The position numbers and the translations under genes are program-made. 64,000 nucleotides of DNA from Cyanobacterium stanieri PCC 7202 (GTDB lineage: Bacteria > Cyanobacteriota > Cyanobacteriia > Cyanobacteriales > Cyanobacteriaceae): assembly GCA_000317655.1 (NCBI GenBank), contig CP003940.1:806001-870000 (forward strand), given 5' to 3'. The notes beneath the pieces were generated by a model. It searched no databases. It was given only the letters and a program-made list of their open reading frames with translations, and had not been told where the DNA came from. Positions 39,572 through 48,409 of the stretch are shown here, piece by piece. How positions within the stretch are numbered: position 1 is the first letter of the stretch; each line of letters opens with the position of its first letter.

Positions 39572-40176
39572 TTATTCCTCGTCTCTATTTTCCGTCAAAT
39601 GATAGGGAGAAAAACTATCATAGGTCAAATTTGATTTACGGTGTTTTTGGATGTCTTCCCTAATTTGATCGAGATCGATGTAACGATCTGCTACATTAAT
39701 AAGACTATCACTGGTCATGGAACGTAAACTGACCACCTCAATCCGAGCGCCCCTATAACTGACAGCATCCACAGCATAAGCCAAATCCCCATCACCACTA
39801 ACCAAAACGGCGGTGTCATAGGAACCCACCAAAGCCATTAAATCTACGGCAATCTCCACATCTAAATTGGCTTTTTTTGAACCATCGGGCAACTGTACCA
39901 AATCCTTGGCAATGACTCGATAGCCATTACGCCTCATCCATAACAAAAAGCCCTGTTGCTTCTCGTTGGTGCGATCTACTCCTGTATAGAAAAAAGCTCT
40001 AAGGAGTTTTGCCCCTGCGGTGAGACGATATAAAAGTTTGGTATAGTCTATTTCTACTCCCAGCTGCAGGGCAGCATAGAATAAGTTAGAGCCATCTATA
40101 AAAATGGCTACACGCCCCGATTTTCCAACACTTGTTCGGGCGGAAAAACGGGATCGCTATCAAAGTTATCCCACAT
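39572..40176 (-). pseudogene. NYN-domain (LabA-like) gene with a one-base frameshift
   Basis: The start at 40176 has a good ribosome site (AAAGGAT) and reads MWDNFDSDPVFPPEQVLENR, then hits a stop. One added G in the run at 40115-40118 restores GRVAIFIDGSNLFYAALQLG, with the NYN catalytic Asp, and the frame then runs unbroken through LLRAFFYTGVDRTNEKQQGF to ANLDVEIAVDLMALVGSYDT, VLVSGDGDLAYAVDAV and the stop at 39572. NYN proteins are PIN-like nucleases, and LabA is linked to circadian output. The gene is therefore inactive, sequenced wrongly, or read by slippage. A start at the TTG near 39946 would lose the first catalytic motif. Confidence 0.75.
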
Positions 40177-40515
40177 TTTTTTTATCCTTTTTGATGATAT
40201 TAAATATAAATTAAAAAAGTTTATTAAATTGGTTTGATTAAATGTTAAATTGTTGATATATAAAGTATTTTTATCTAGGAGAACACCGACATTTTATCAA
40301 GATTTACAGAATTTTTAAAGCTGTTTTTAATTTGATAATATATTATTGATATTTTGCCTTCAATTATTGAATGGTGAAATTTAATTGTTTTATTTATATA
40401 AATATTTTTATGGTTTATTATGTTTATGTTTTCACGATTTTTACCAATAATTAGGCTTGAATATATAAATATATGTCTATTCCCCATAATTGGAGGAGAT
40501 AAAAAATCTTGAGGA
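40177..40515. other. AT-rich gap, nothing firm
   Basis: This is 339 nt of very AT-rich sequence between metG and the NYN gene, both minus. The NYN promoter should lie at its left end. A short open frame here has low-complexity composition and looks non-coding. Confidence 0.6.
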
Positions 40516-42117
40516 TCAGTTGGAGTCTCCTATTTCGAGTTTAGCAAAAATAGGAACTGCTCGGTTTAAATCTTTATTTAAACTTAATGTTCCCCAACTA
40601 AAATGGTCTTTTAGAGCCTCACTGTTAATAGTTAAGTTTTTATTATTAAAGTCATAATTAAAACCTAATTGTTGATATATTTTACTACTGATATTGGGGA
40701 TAATGGGGACAAGAAGAAGCCCTGATAATCTCACCGATTCGAGGACGGTATATAAGATTTCTTGGACTTTTTGACTTTCTCCTTGTTTATGCAATGCCCA
40801 AGGGGCGCTTTCGTCAATATATTTATTACAAGCCCTGACTAATTCCATTATTTCTTCACAGGCTTGATGAAATTGATATTTATTATAAGCATTAGAAGTG
40901 CGATCGCACAGGGTTTCGCCAATTTTTTTGATGGGGTTATCCTCAGAAATAGTCAAACCATCATCCAAACTACCCTTACAGTATTTTTTCAACATTCCCA
41001 AACTACGGTTAAGCAAATTGCCCAAATCGTTAGCTAAATCAGCATTAAGGGTGTTGACAAAACGGGTTTCGTTAAAATCTCCATCCTTGCCAAATTCAAT
41101 GGCCTTGAGGAAATAATAACGCACCGCATCAGAATCATATTTTTCCAAAAGTTCTACAGGATCTAATGTATTACCCAAACTTTTACCCATTTTCTGCCCA
41201 TCTTTGGTTAAAAAACCATGCCCAAATACCTGTTTTGGCAAAGGTAAATCCGCTGACATCAACATAGCCACCCAGTAGATGGCATGGAAACGTAATATAT
41301 CTTTGCCGATGAGGTGTAAGCTGTAGGGATACCACTTTTTAAGGGCATTGGCGAGGGTAACTTCTTCTCCTTCTTCTAACAGAGGGGTAATGTAACCCAA
41401 AAGAGCATCAAACCAGACATAAATGGTATGTTCGGGATTTTCGGGGATGGGGATACCCCAATCAAGGTTTACCCGTGAGATGGAAAAATCCTGTAAGCCT
41501 CCTTTGACGAAATTTAGAACTTCATTGCGACGGCTGACAGGTTGAATAAAATCGGGGTTTTCTTGGTAAAATTTTTCTAATTTTTCTTGGTAGGCAGAAA
41601 GACGGAAAAAATAATTTTGCTCATCGCGCCATTCTGCTTTGCGGTTGGTATGGATAGGGCAACAGCCATCCTCTAGTAATTCTCTTTCTTCTTTGAATTC
41701 TTCACAGGCGACACAATACCAGCCCTGTTGTTGATCTAAATATATATCTCCTTTTTCCCATACCCGCCCTAAAAACTCCTGTACAATTTTCTCATGATTG
41801 GGGGCAGTGGTACGGCTGAAACGATCATATTGAATGTTTAATTTTTCCCATAGCTCTTTAAATGTGGCTGAAATGCGATCGCAATGGGCTTGAGGTTCCA
41901 CACCATTTTCTTCAGCGGTGCGCTGGATTTTTTGACCATGTTCATCGGTACCCGTTAATAGTAGCACCTCACGACCTGCTAACCGTTGCCAACGGGCGAT
42001 CGCATCGGCTGCCATGGTAGTATAGGCACTACCAATGTGAGGAAGACCATTAACATAATATAAAGGAGTAGTTAATGCAAAGGTATCTTTTGTAATAGAA
42101 TTATTAACACTATTCAT
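40516..42117 (-). CDS. metG: Methionyl-tRNA synthetase
   Basis: A 533-residue class I synthetase that charges tRNA-Met. The HIGH-type motif is PHIGSAYTT (about 21-29) and KMGKSLGNT is the KMSKS box near 310-318. The zinc knuckle CVACEEFKEERELLEDGC (about 130-147) and the methionine pocket VWFDALLGYI are present. The length matches the short cyanobacterial form lacking the C-terminal tRNA-binding domain. Transcribed alone on the minus strand. Upstream (42118-42382) is a repeat-rich gap with GGCAATGGGGAATGG-type units at 42178-42212. Confidence 0.97.
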   Translation of the reverse strand: MNSVNNSITKDTFALTTPLYYVNGLPHIGSAYTTMAADAIARWQRLAGREVLLLTGTDEHGQKIQRTAEENGVEPQAHCDRISATFKELWEKLNIQYDRFSRTTAPNHEKIVQEFLGRVWEKGDIYLDQQQGWYCVACEEFKEERELLEDGCCPIHTNRKAEWRDEQNYFFRLSAYQEKLEKFYQENPDFIQPVSRRNEVLNFVKGGLQDFSISRVNLDWGIPIPENPEHTIYVWFDALLGYITPLLEEGEEVTLANALKKWYPYSLHLIGKDILRFHAIYWVAMLMSADLPLPKQVFGHGFLTKDGQKMGKSLGNTLDPVELLEKYDSDAVRYYFLKAIEFGKDGDFNETRFVNTLNADLANDLGNLLNRSLGMLKKYCKGSLDDGLTISEDNPIKKIGETLCDRTSNAYNKYQFHQACEEIMELVRACNKYIDESAPWALHKQGESQKVQEILYTVLESVRLSGLLLVPIIPNISSKIYQQLGFNYDFNNKNLTINSEALKDHFSWGTLSLNKDLNRAVPIFAKLEIGDSN

Positions 42118-42382
42118 TGAAAAGTTAATTATTGTTGGTTTAAATAGTAGATGTGCTGTATATATTTCATATCATATAGGCGGGGAATGGGGAATAGGCA
42201 ATGGGGAATGGTAATAATAGGGAGAATATTTAAGTGCCTTTTGTGATTCAATAATACTTCATCTTACTAAACCACATCCTCAATTCTAACTAAACTGGGG
42301 AAAAAGATTCATTGTCAATTGTCCATTGTTAATTGTTTAACACCAAAGAACAAAATTTTCAACACCAAATCAAAAACTACCT

Positions 42383-43564
42383 ATGGAAAATAATTGGATT
42401 CACCGTGCAGATCGTTTAAGTGCTTTACCTCCCTATGTTTTCGCCCGTTTAGATGAACTAAAAGCCAAAGCCAGAGAGCAAGGATTAGACTTGATAGACT
42501 TAGGGATGGGAAATCCTGATGGTTTTGCACCTGAACCAATTATCGAAGCCGCCAAACAAGCCCTTTCCGTTGCCCAATACCATGGTTATCCCCCCTTTGA
42601 AGGTACCGCTAACTTTAGAAATGCGATCGCCCAGTGGTACCAAAGACGCTATGACGTGGAGTTAAGCCCCGATAACGAAGCCTTACCCCTTTTGGGTTCA
42701 AAAGAAGGTTTATCCCATTTAGCCCTCGCCTACGTCAACCCAGGGGACACTGTCATCGTTCCTAGTCCCTCTTACCCTGCCCATTATCGAGGCCCCGCCA
42801 TCGCAGGGGCAAACATCTACGCACCCCGCCTCAGTGCCGAAAATAACTGGTTAATCGACTTTGACACCATACCCGAAGAAGTAGCCCAAAAAGCCAAAAT
42901 CATTTACTTTAACTATCCTAATAATCCTACCACCGCCACCGCACCCCGAGAATTTTATGAACAAGCGGTGGAATGGGCAAGACATTATCAAGTGATGCTC
43001 GTCCATGATTTAGCCTATGCAGAATTAGCTTTTGAAGGATACGAACCCACCAGCTTACTCGAAATCAAAGGCGCCAAAGAAATCGGCGTGGAATTTCATA
43101 CCCTCTCCAAAACCTATAATATGGCAGGTTGGCGTGTGGGATTTGTTGTGGGCAACAGCGACATCATCCAAGGATTGCGCACCCTAAAAACCAACCTCGA
43201 CTATGGTATTTTTAGCGTCATCCAAGCCGCCGCCCAAACCGCCCTCGAATTGCCCGATAGCTATATTCACGAAGTACAAAAAAGGTATCAAAAACGCCGT
43301 GACTTCTTCCTCGAAGGTATCAAAAAAATGGGTTGGGATGTAAAACCCTCTCAAGCAACCATGTATCTTTGGATTCCCACCCCCCGCAATTCCAATTCTA
43401 CCGATTTCGCCCTCGATTTATTACAAAAAACTGGGGTGGTAGTAACTCCCGGTAACGCTTTTGGGGAAGGGGGTGAAGGTTATGTAAGAGTTAGTTTAAT
43501 CGCCGATTGCGATCGCCTTGGGGAAGCCTTACAACGATGGGAGAATGCAGGTATTACCTTTTAA
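42383..43564 (+). CDS. Class I/II aminotransferase (DapL/AlaC-like)
   Basis: A 393-residue PLP enzyme of fold type I. HTLSKTYNMAGWRVGFV holds the PLP lysine (K243); YFNYPNNPTTA, the N-P-x-N-P-T motif, is near 174-184; and YVRVSLIADCDRL is near the end with the substrate-binding Arg. The start SALPPYVFARLDELKAKARE fits proteins annotated as LL-diaminopimelate or alanine aminotransferase in cyanobacteria (similar to Synechocystis sll0480 as I recall). It may act in lysine, alanine or aromatic amino acid synthesis. The amino donor cannot be fixed from sequence. Hairpins follow the stop. Confidence 0.9.
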   Translation: MENNWIHRADRLSALPPYVFARLDELKAKAREQGLDLIDLGMGNPDGFAPEPIIEAAKQALSVAQYHGYPPFEGTANFRNAIAQWYQRRYDVELSPDNEALPLLGSKEGLSHLALAYVNPGDTVIVPSPSYPAHYRGPAIAGANIYAPRLSAENNWLIDFDTIPEEVAQKAKIIYFNYPNNPTTATAPREFYEQAVEWARHYQVMLVHDLAYAELAFEGYEPTSLLEIKGAKEIGVEFHTLSKTYNMAGWRVGFVVGNSDIIQGLRTLKTNLDYGIFSVIQAAAQTALELPDSYIHEVQKRYQKRRDFFLEGIKKMGWDVKPSQATMYLWIPTPRNSNSTDFALDLLQKTGVVVTPGNAFGEGGEGYVRVSLIADCDRLGEALQRWENAGITF

Positions 43565-43568
43565 TTTA

Positions 43569-43617
43569 GTTCAATTTATTGAACGTTAACTGTTAACCGT
43601 GTAATTCATTACACGGT
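43569..43617 (+). terminator. Hairpins after the aminotransferase
   Basis: GTTCAA/TTGAAC (43569-43584) is followed by a stronger stem ACCGTGTAA/TTACACGGT with loop TTCA (43596-43617). No T-run follows, so termination is only likely. Confidence 0.55.
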
Positions 43618-43715
43618 AGATACTGGTAGAACTAATCAGACTTGGTATCATCATGGAAGACAAAGGAGAAGATGATAATTGTTCATTGTCAATTATCAAT
43701 TGTCAATTTTCCTTA

Positions 43716-44288
43716 TTACCAACTCCTAGGCTCAAAACCATCCCCATTAAGGATACCCACCGTTTCCCCTGCCTGTGCCAACACAAATAACCCTTGACGA
43801 TAAGCATACTTATCCACTCCCCCCTCCAACTCAATTCCTGCCACTGCCCCATACAACTGCTTCTCTTTATACTCAGGAAAAAACTTCCTAAATTCCTTTA
43901 AATCTTCCACAAATTCCTTCACATCTTCTACACTTAAACTGCTCTTAATTTCCACCACCAAAACATGATTTTCATTGGTCACTAAAACATCTATTTCCAA
44001 CGTTTTATTATCTAACTTTTTCTTGACTCTTTGGGAGACTTGATGCACAGGAATACCACGACTAGCAAAAATAGTCTCACAGGCAGGTGCCACCATATTC
44101 TCCACAAAACGCCCCCATCTACCGCCGAGCGCCCCTATTTCCTTACTCAATCGTTTAATTTGTTTATCCGTCTCCTTAAAACGTCTATCAGTCTCTTGAG
44201 ATTGCTCTTTTAATAGTTGCTCAGTCTCCTTTTGAGCTTCTATCAACTCACCCAATAATCTCCAAACATCATCTGCTGTGGTAGCCAT
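43716..44288 (-). CDS. Coiled-coil plus PD-(D/E)XK nuclease-like protein, copy A
   Basis: A 190-residue protein of the DUF3782-like group common in cyanobacteria. Residues 17-55 are a coiled coil made of 7-residue units (EQSQETDRRFKETDKQIKR). The C-terminal domain has VENMVAPACETIFASRGI, LEIDVLVTNENHVLVVEIKS (Asp at about 100 and Glu-x-Lys at about 112-114), the D-(E)xK pattern of restriction-like nucleases. It is a tandem duplicate of the gene at 44494-45108, with almost the same DNA downstream of the coil. No target DNA or partner is known. Both lie in an area with repeats and an unusual radical SAM locus. Confidence 0.78.
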   Translation of the reverse strand: MATTADDVWRLLGELIEAQKETEQLLKEQSQETDRRFKETDKQIKRLSKEIGALGGRWGRFVENMVAPACETIFASRGIPVHQVSQRVKKKLDNKTLEIDVLVTNENHVLVVEIKSSLSVEDVKEFVEDLKEFRKFFPEYKEKQLYGAVAGIELEGGVDKYAYRQGLFVLAQAGETVGILNGDGFEPRSW

Positions 44289-44357
44289 AATCTTATTTAT
44301 TTTATTTTTATTCTTTCATCATACTTTATACCTAAAGGCGATCGCACCTTACACCAT

Positions 44358-44393
44358 CCCCCCCTTATTAAGGGGGGCTAGGGGGGATCAAAC
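44358..44393 (+). repeat. Dispersed repeat, second copy of the 22109-22144 type
   Basis: CCCCTTATTAAGGGGGGCTA followed by GGGGGGATCAAACC, the same order as at 22109-22144. It lies between the two duplicated nuclease-like genes. Confidence 0.75.
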
Positions 44394-44493
44394 CGAGGGG
44401 CTAGGGAGTATCACCAAACGCCCTCAAAGTCAACCCCTTCATCTCCTCATCCACCAAAGGAAAAGTCCTGTTTGTTATTCTCAATTGCCCTTA

Positions 44494-45108
44494 TTACCAA
44501 CTCCTAGGCTCAAAACCATCCCCATTAAGGATACCCACCGTTTCCCCTGCCTGTGCCAACACAAATAACCCTTGACGATAAGCATACTTATCCACTCCCC
44601 CCTCCAACTCAATTCCTGCCACTGCCCCATACAACTGCTTCTCTTTATACTCAGGAAAAAACTCCCTAAATTCCTGCAAATCTGCCACAAATTCCTTGAC
44701 ATCTTCCACACTTAAACTACTCTTAATTTCCACCACCAAAACATGATTTTCATTGGTCACTAAAACATCTATTTCCAACGTTTTATGATCTAACTTTTTC
44801 TTGACTCTTTGGGAGACTTGATGCACAGGAATACCACGACTAGCAAAAATAGTCTCACAGGCAGGTGCCACCATATTCTCCACAAAACGCCCCCATCTAC
44901 CGCCGAGCGCCCCTATTTCCTTACTCAATCGTTTAATTTGTTTATCCGTCTCCTTAAAACGTCTATCAGTCTCTTGGAAACGTTTATCCATTTCTTGAGA
45001 TTGCTCTTTTAATAGTTGCTCAGTCTCCTTTTGAGAAACCACCAACTCAGCTTGTTTTTTAGTCACCTCTGCTAAGATTGCCCAAACATCATCAATAGTC
45101 GTCGCCAT
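44494..45108 (-). CDS. Coiled-coil plus PD-(D/E)XK nuclease-like protein, copy B
   Basis: A 204-residue paralogue of copy A. It differs in the first 25 residues and by 14 extra residues in the coiled coil, where an additional unit (MDKRFQETDRRFKETDKQ) is present. From KQIKRLSKEIGALGGRWGRF onward the two are almost identical, including the D-ExK nuclease-like core and the end NGDGFEPRSW. The DNA offset is constant (778 nt) through the conserved part. This is a recent tandem duplication or gene conversion. Family members often occur in several copies in cyanobacteria; the role is unknown. Confidence 0.78.
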   Translation of the reverse strand: MATTIDDVWAILAEVTKKQAELVVSQKETEQLLKEQSQEMDKRFQETDRRFKETDKQIKRLSKEIGALGGRWGRFVENMVAPACETIFASRGIPVHQVSQRVKKKLDHKTLEIDVLVTNENHVLVVEIKSSLSVEDVKEFVADLQEFREFFPEYKEKQLYGAVAGIELEGGVDKYAYRQGLFVLAQAGETVGILNGDGFEPRSW

Positions 45109-45199
45109 TTCTTTGTCTTTGGTTTGTTATTCCCCTTTTATTTTAATTCATGAATAAGGGCAATAATTATAAATCGTCTTCAAGCATTTAAAAAAATAA

Positions 45200-46357
45200 C
45201 TAACTGGGGATCATTTGATTTTCTAAAGAAGAATCATGGGTAATATCCAAAGAATTTAACAGAAGTTTACCAGAATCAGATTGCTCAATTTCATTGATCA
45301 TAAACTGAATCATGGGTTTGGCTATCGTACATTCTAATTTTCCATTCTCATCGTAAACCCTCTCGCTAGAAATAGCTTCAGCAATAGGTAACTGATTACA
45401 ATGACCGTAAAAAGAACAACTATGACATGTTTCTAAACGACTTTGACGAATAGCAACAGTGTTTTGATATTCAGGAGCTTTTCTAATCTCAGATAATGGT
45501 TGTTTGAAAATATTACCCATAAAACCCTCTGGGGAATAAGCATCTCCGTGATCATAAGTATCCCCATTTGTATTAACAATATAGACCCATTCCTCTACTT
45601 GGGGATCATAAATCGCCTTTCTTCCTCCCGTTAAATAACTAACGGCGGCCTTAAAATAATCCCATAAAGGTAAAACCCGAATATTACTAGGATTCGCAAA
45701 CTGAGCCTTGGCTACTTCCTGAAAAGCTGTCAAAGTTTCTTGATGACTAATAAGAATTGGTTCTATACGAGCAGGAGGGTCAACATGGCTAAAAATAGGT
45801 AACATTCGATAGTTAATTCTTAACCTATTATAAAAATCATAAATCCGCAAAACATGCTCTATATTAGCTCCATGAAGTACTGTAATGGCACCACCAAAAC
45901 GAATATTTCTATCAATTAATCTTTGTAAATTATCTAAGACTCTATCTTGAGTATCTCTGCCCTTTATGTCAACTCTTTGATTACCAAAAACATCAAAGGA
46001 AATCCCTAAAGAAATATTTAACTCCTGTAACAAATCGAGAGTCGCATCAGAAATCTGTACCAAGTTACTCTGTACCCCATTAGTATATTCAATACCTGCG
46101 GCATCCAGATGTTTACGTTGTAATTCTCGAAAAGAACGTAAATAACTGTGGGGTAAAAGTAATGCTTCTCCGCCGTGGAGAATAAAGTGAGGAATTCCGA
46201 TTTGTTTGGGTTTAGATTGTATATAAGTTACAAGATGACGAAAAAAGAAATCTAGTCCTTCTAAGGGCATTCTCTCCTTATGACTTAATTCTTCGTATTC
46301 ATAGCAATAATTGCAGCGTAAGTTGCACAATTTGCTCAATTTCATTACAAAGTGCAT
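45200..46357 (-). CDS. Radical SAM/SPASM peptide maturase
   Basis: A 385-residue enzyme with a very strong ribosome site (TAGGAGGAAT) 5-6 nt before its ATG. MKLSKLCNLRCNYCYEYEEL holds the CxxxCxxC cluster motif (C11, C15, C18). HFILHGGEALLL is the GGE segment, and a C-terminal SPASM region has ETCHSCSFYGHC (C311, C314, C320) and a later C343 for auxiliary clusters. The plan matches maturases of ribosomal peptides (FxsB, XyeB and GrrM groups), which crosslink aromatic residues to nearby side chains. Two paralogous proteins with Trp-rich tails are encoded just upstream in the same direction and are the likely substrates. That pairing is inference. Confidence 0.85.
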   Translation of the reverse strand: MHFVMKLSKLCNLRCNYCYEYEELSHKERMPLEGLDFFFRHLVTYIQSKPKQIGIPHFILHGGEALLLPHSYLRSFRELQRKHLDAAGIEYTNGVQSNLVQISDATLDLLQELNISLGISFDVFGNQRVDIKGRDTQDRVLDNLQRLIDRNIRFGGAITVLHGANIEHVLRIYDFYNRLRINYRMLPIFSHVDPPARIEPILISHQETLTAFQEVAKAQFANPSNIRVLPLWDYFKAAVSYLTGGRKAIYDPQVEEWVYIVNTNGDTYDHGDAYSPEGFMGNIFKQPLSEIRKAPEYQNTVAIRQSRLETCHSCSFYGHCNQLPIAEAISSERVYDENGKLECTIAKPMIQFMINEIEQSDSGKLLLNSLDITHDSSLENQMIPS

Positions 46358-46526
46358 TTGATTCCTCCTATGTCAATATAGTATGAGTATTTAGGATTTG
46401 CTGAAAAAGTGGGGTCATATAGGGTATGGAAAAATAAATCAGCAATATTGGGCAGATGCTATCTAGGAATAGAAGAAGACAAGATAATTTTCTTCTACTC
46501 CTAATATTCAGTATTTTTTGCTTGAA

Positions 46527-47168
46527 CTATCTGCCGAAGTTAGGGGTAATATTACGAGAAGGTGTTTGGTTAGGATCTCTTTGAATTTGAGGATTCAAGG
46601 GTGAGGATGGATTGATAGGAGTACTGTTTCCAGAAGGTACACGGGGTCGAGGTTGAATTTGTTCAAAAGTATCTCTTACTCCAGGGCTAGTTTGTTGATT
46701 CAAGGGATTAGACCTCTCTTCGTCGTCACCGCTAGTATCTCTTTCCCAAAGCCAACCATCTCGCCAACCAGCTTCATCAAAAGGACAGTTGATCATGCAG
46801 TCATCGGCTGCTCTTTGTCTGTTGGTGATAATACCTCTTTCAAGGGTTAGTATGTCACCTCCAGAAAACATATAATATCCATCTTCAAGAGGTGTACGGA
46901 TGCCTTTGTCGTTGATTTGATAGGCTTGTGTGCCTTCAATTTTGATGGTATCAGCATTAATTTTTTCCATTTTTAAGTGGTTTAATGAAGCGGTGTCCAC
47001 TTCTGGGGAAGACTCAATAGTATGGGCAGAGGCGGACTGAATGACGTTATTACCTAACATCTGAAATAATTGACCAGCCAAACCACTCTGACTCGCAACG
47101 GAAAAACCTGTTACTGCAATTAAAGCTAGGACTATATTTTGGGAGTTGTGATGGGGAGTTTTATCCAT
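46527..47168 (-). CDS. Candidate radical SAM substrate A (leader plus Trp-rich tail)
   Basis: A 213-residue protein with no family I recognise. Residues 8-30 (NSQNIVLALIAVTGFSVASQ) are a hydrophobic segment almost shared with the next gene, so a signal or leader. A middle domain follows (YQINDKGIRTPLEDGYYMF, about 83-101). The tail has GWRDGWLWERDTSGD (W135, W139, W141) and then PGVRDTFEQIQPRPR, rich in Pro/Asn. The W-x-D and W-x-R spacing is what three-residue cyclophane enzymes act on. The gene is 169 nt upstream of the radical SAM gene. It is larger than most RiPP precursors, so it may instead be a modified periplasmic protein. Confidence 0.6.
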   Translation of the reverse strand: MDKTPHHNSQNIVLALIAVTGFSVASQSGLAGQLFQMLGNNVIQSASAHTIESSPEVDTASLNHLKMEKINADTIKIEGTQAYQINDKGIRTPLEDGYYMFSGGDILTLERGIITNRQRAADDCMINCPFDEAGWRDGWLWERDTSGDDEERSNPLNQQTSPGVRDTFEQIQPRPRVPSGNSTPINPSSPLNPQIQRDPNQTPSRNITPNFGR

Positions 47169-47315
47169 GATGTATCAATTTTGTTAAAAGCATTAGGGGA
47201 ATAATACCATATATCAAACTAAATCTCTGGGTCTGTTTTATGATGTGATACAAGGTAAATTAAGAGTAGGAAAAACTGTTTTTAATTTGCTCCTAGTCCT
47301 AATTTTTTCATTCAT

Positions 47316-47918
47316 TTACCTTCTTAAATCGGGATTGATATTATTTGGTGGTACTCGATTGGTACCGGGTTGGATTCTTTCAAAGGTATCTCTGACCCCT
47401 GGGATACCACGCTGTATTAGTTGTCTTTGCAAAGACTGATCTCCACTGGTGTCTCTGACCCATACTTCTCCTTCATTCCATCCTGGGGGTGGACCTGCAT
47501 CTGGTCCTTGTTCCCATGTATTTCCTTGCTCCCATTCATTTTGCCGTTCACCTACCATGGATCGCTGATGATGAATGATTCTACTGCCTTGGATGGTTAA
47601 TATTTCACCACTGGGAAATCGGTAATATCCATCTCGGAGTGGAGTGCGATCGCCCTCATTGGTAAGTTGATAACCTCGATTATTTTCTATGAGGATAAAA
47701 TTGGCATTGAGTTCTTGTATGCTTAGGTCACGGGTGGGGGTAGTTCTACCTTCTTCGGGACCTCTTATATTTTGAGCAGAGGCAGATCGAATTACACTTT
47801 CATCTAACGCTTGAAGGAGTTGAGTTGTTAACCCACTTTGACCCACTACAGAAATACCTGTTACTGCGATTAGAGCAACCACAACATTTTGAGAGTTGTT
47901 TTTCGGTGGTTTTTTCAT
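47316..47918 (-). CDS. Candidate radical SAM substrate B, paralogue of A
   Basis: A 200-residue protein from ATG 47918 (a longer in-frame start adds 19 basic residues and is less likely, since MKKPPKNNSQ aligns with the start of A). The leader NNSQNVVVALIAVTGISVVG, middle YQLTNEGDRTPLRDGYYRF, tail GWNEGEVWVRDTSGD and PGVRDTFERIQPGTNRV each match A. Trp residues at 129, 135, 147 and 153 sit in W-E-Q, W-E-Q, W-N-E and W-V-R triplets. It is the first gene of the three-gene run. Conserved leader plus variable Trp tail is the pattern of RiPP precursors. No experiment is known to me. Confidence 0.6.
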   Translation of the reverse strand: MKKPPKNNSQNVVVALIAVTGISVVGQSGLTTQLLQALDESVIRSASAQNIRGPEEGRTTPTRDLSIQELNANFILIENNRGYQLTNEGDRTPLRDGYYRFPSGEILTIQGSRIIHHQRSMVGERQNEWEQGNTWEQGPDAGPPPGWNEGEVWVRDTSGDQSLQRQLIQRGIPGVRDTFERIQPGTNRVPPNNINPDLRR

Positions 47919-48409
47919 TATAAATTTAATTTTTATAAAAACTGCTTTAATCCTAACATACGCATCTATTGCCATTAATATATTGAGCTAGTTTGAGTAT
48001 AGTTACAAATTAGTTGATATTAAAGGGGTTTGTGGTTATTTATGTATATAAATACTGACTTTATTATCGATTTTAATTTTAAAAAAACTTTACATTTACC
48101 CAATGATAAATAATAAGTCTAATTAACACTGTGACTGTAAAAATTGATATTTAGTCTAATTATGATATAGCTAAATTATCATAAATTCATAATTAAAAGA
48201 CATAGTTTATTCGTTCCTTCAAGTTTTTATGCAAAAATAAAACATAAGTGGTTAATTTTTACCCAAGAAAATAATTAATAGGTAGTAATAATTTTATTTT
48301 TAATTATTTATCACATATAGCTCTCCATTTAAATAACTTATTTTTTTGTTAAATTTTTATAAAAAATGGTATAGTTGATTAAGTTTTGAGCAGCAATATA
48401 AATTAGCCA
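47919..48409. other. AT-rich divergent promoter region
   Basis: This is 491 nt of about 75-80% A/T between candidate substrate B (minus) and the DUF3531 gene (plus). It must hold both promoters. I see no gene, RNA or strong palindrome. Confidence 0.6.

Noticed and set aside
40275-40487. Open frame of 70 codons between metG and the NYN gene
   Set aside because: Composition is Ile/Asn/Lys-rich as expected from random AT-rich DNA; no start signal.
43596-43617. Hairpins here and repeated CATTGCC units as a CRISPR array
   Set aside because: No equal-length repeats separated by unique spacers and no cas genes; these are terminator-like stems and dispersed repeats.
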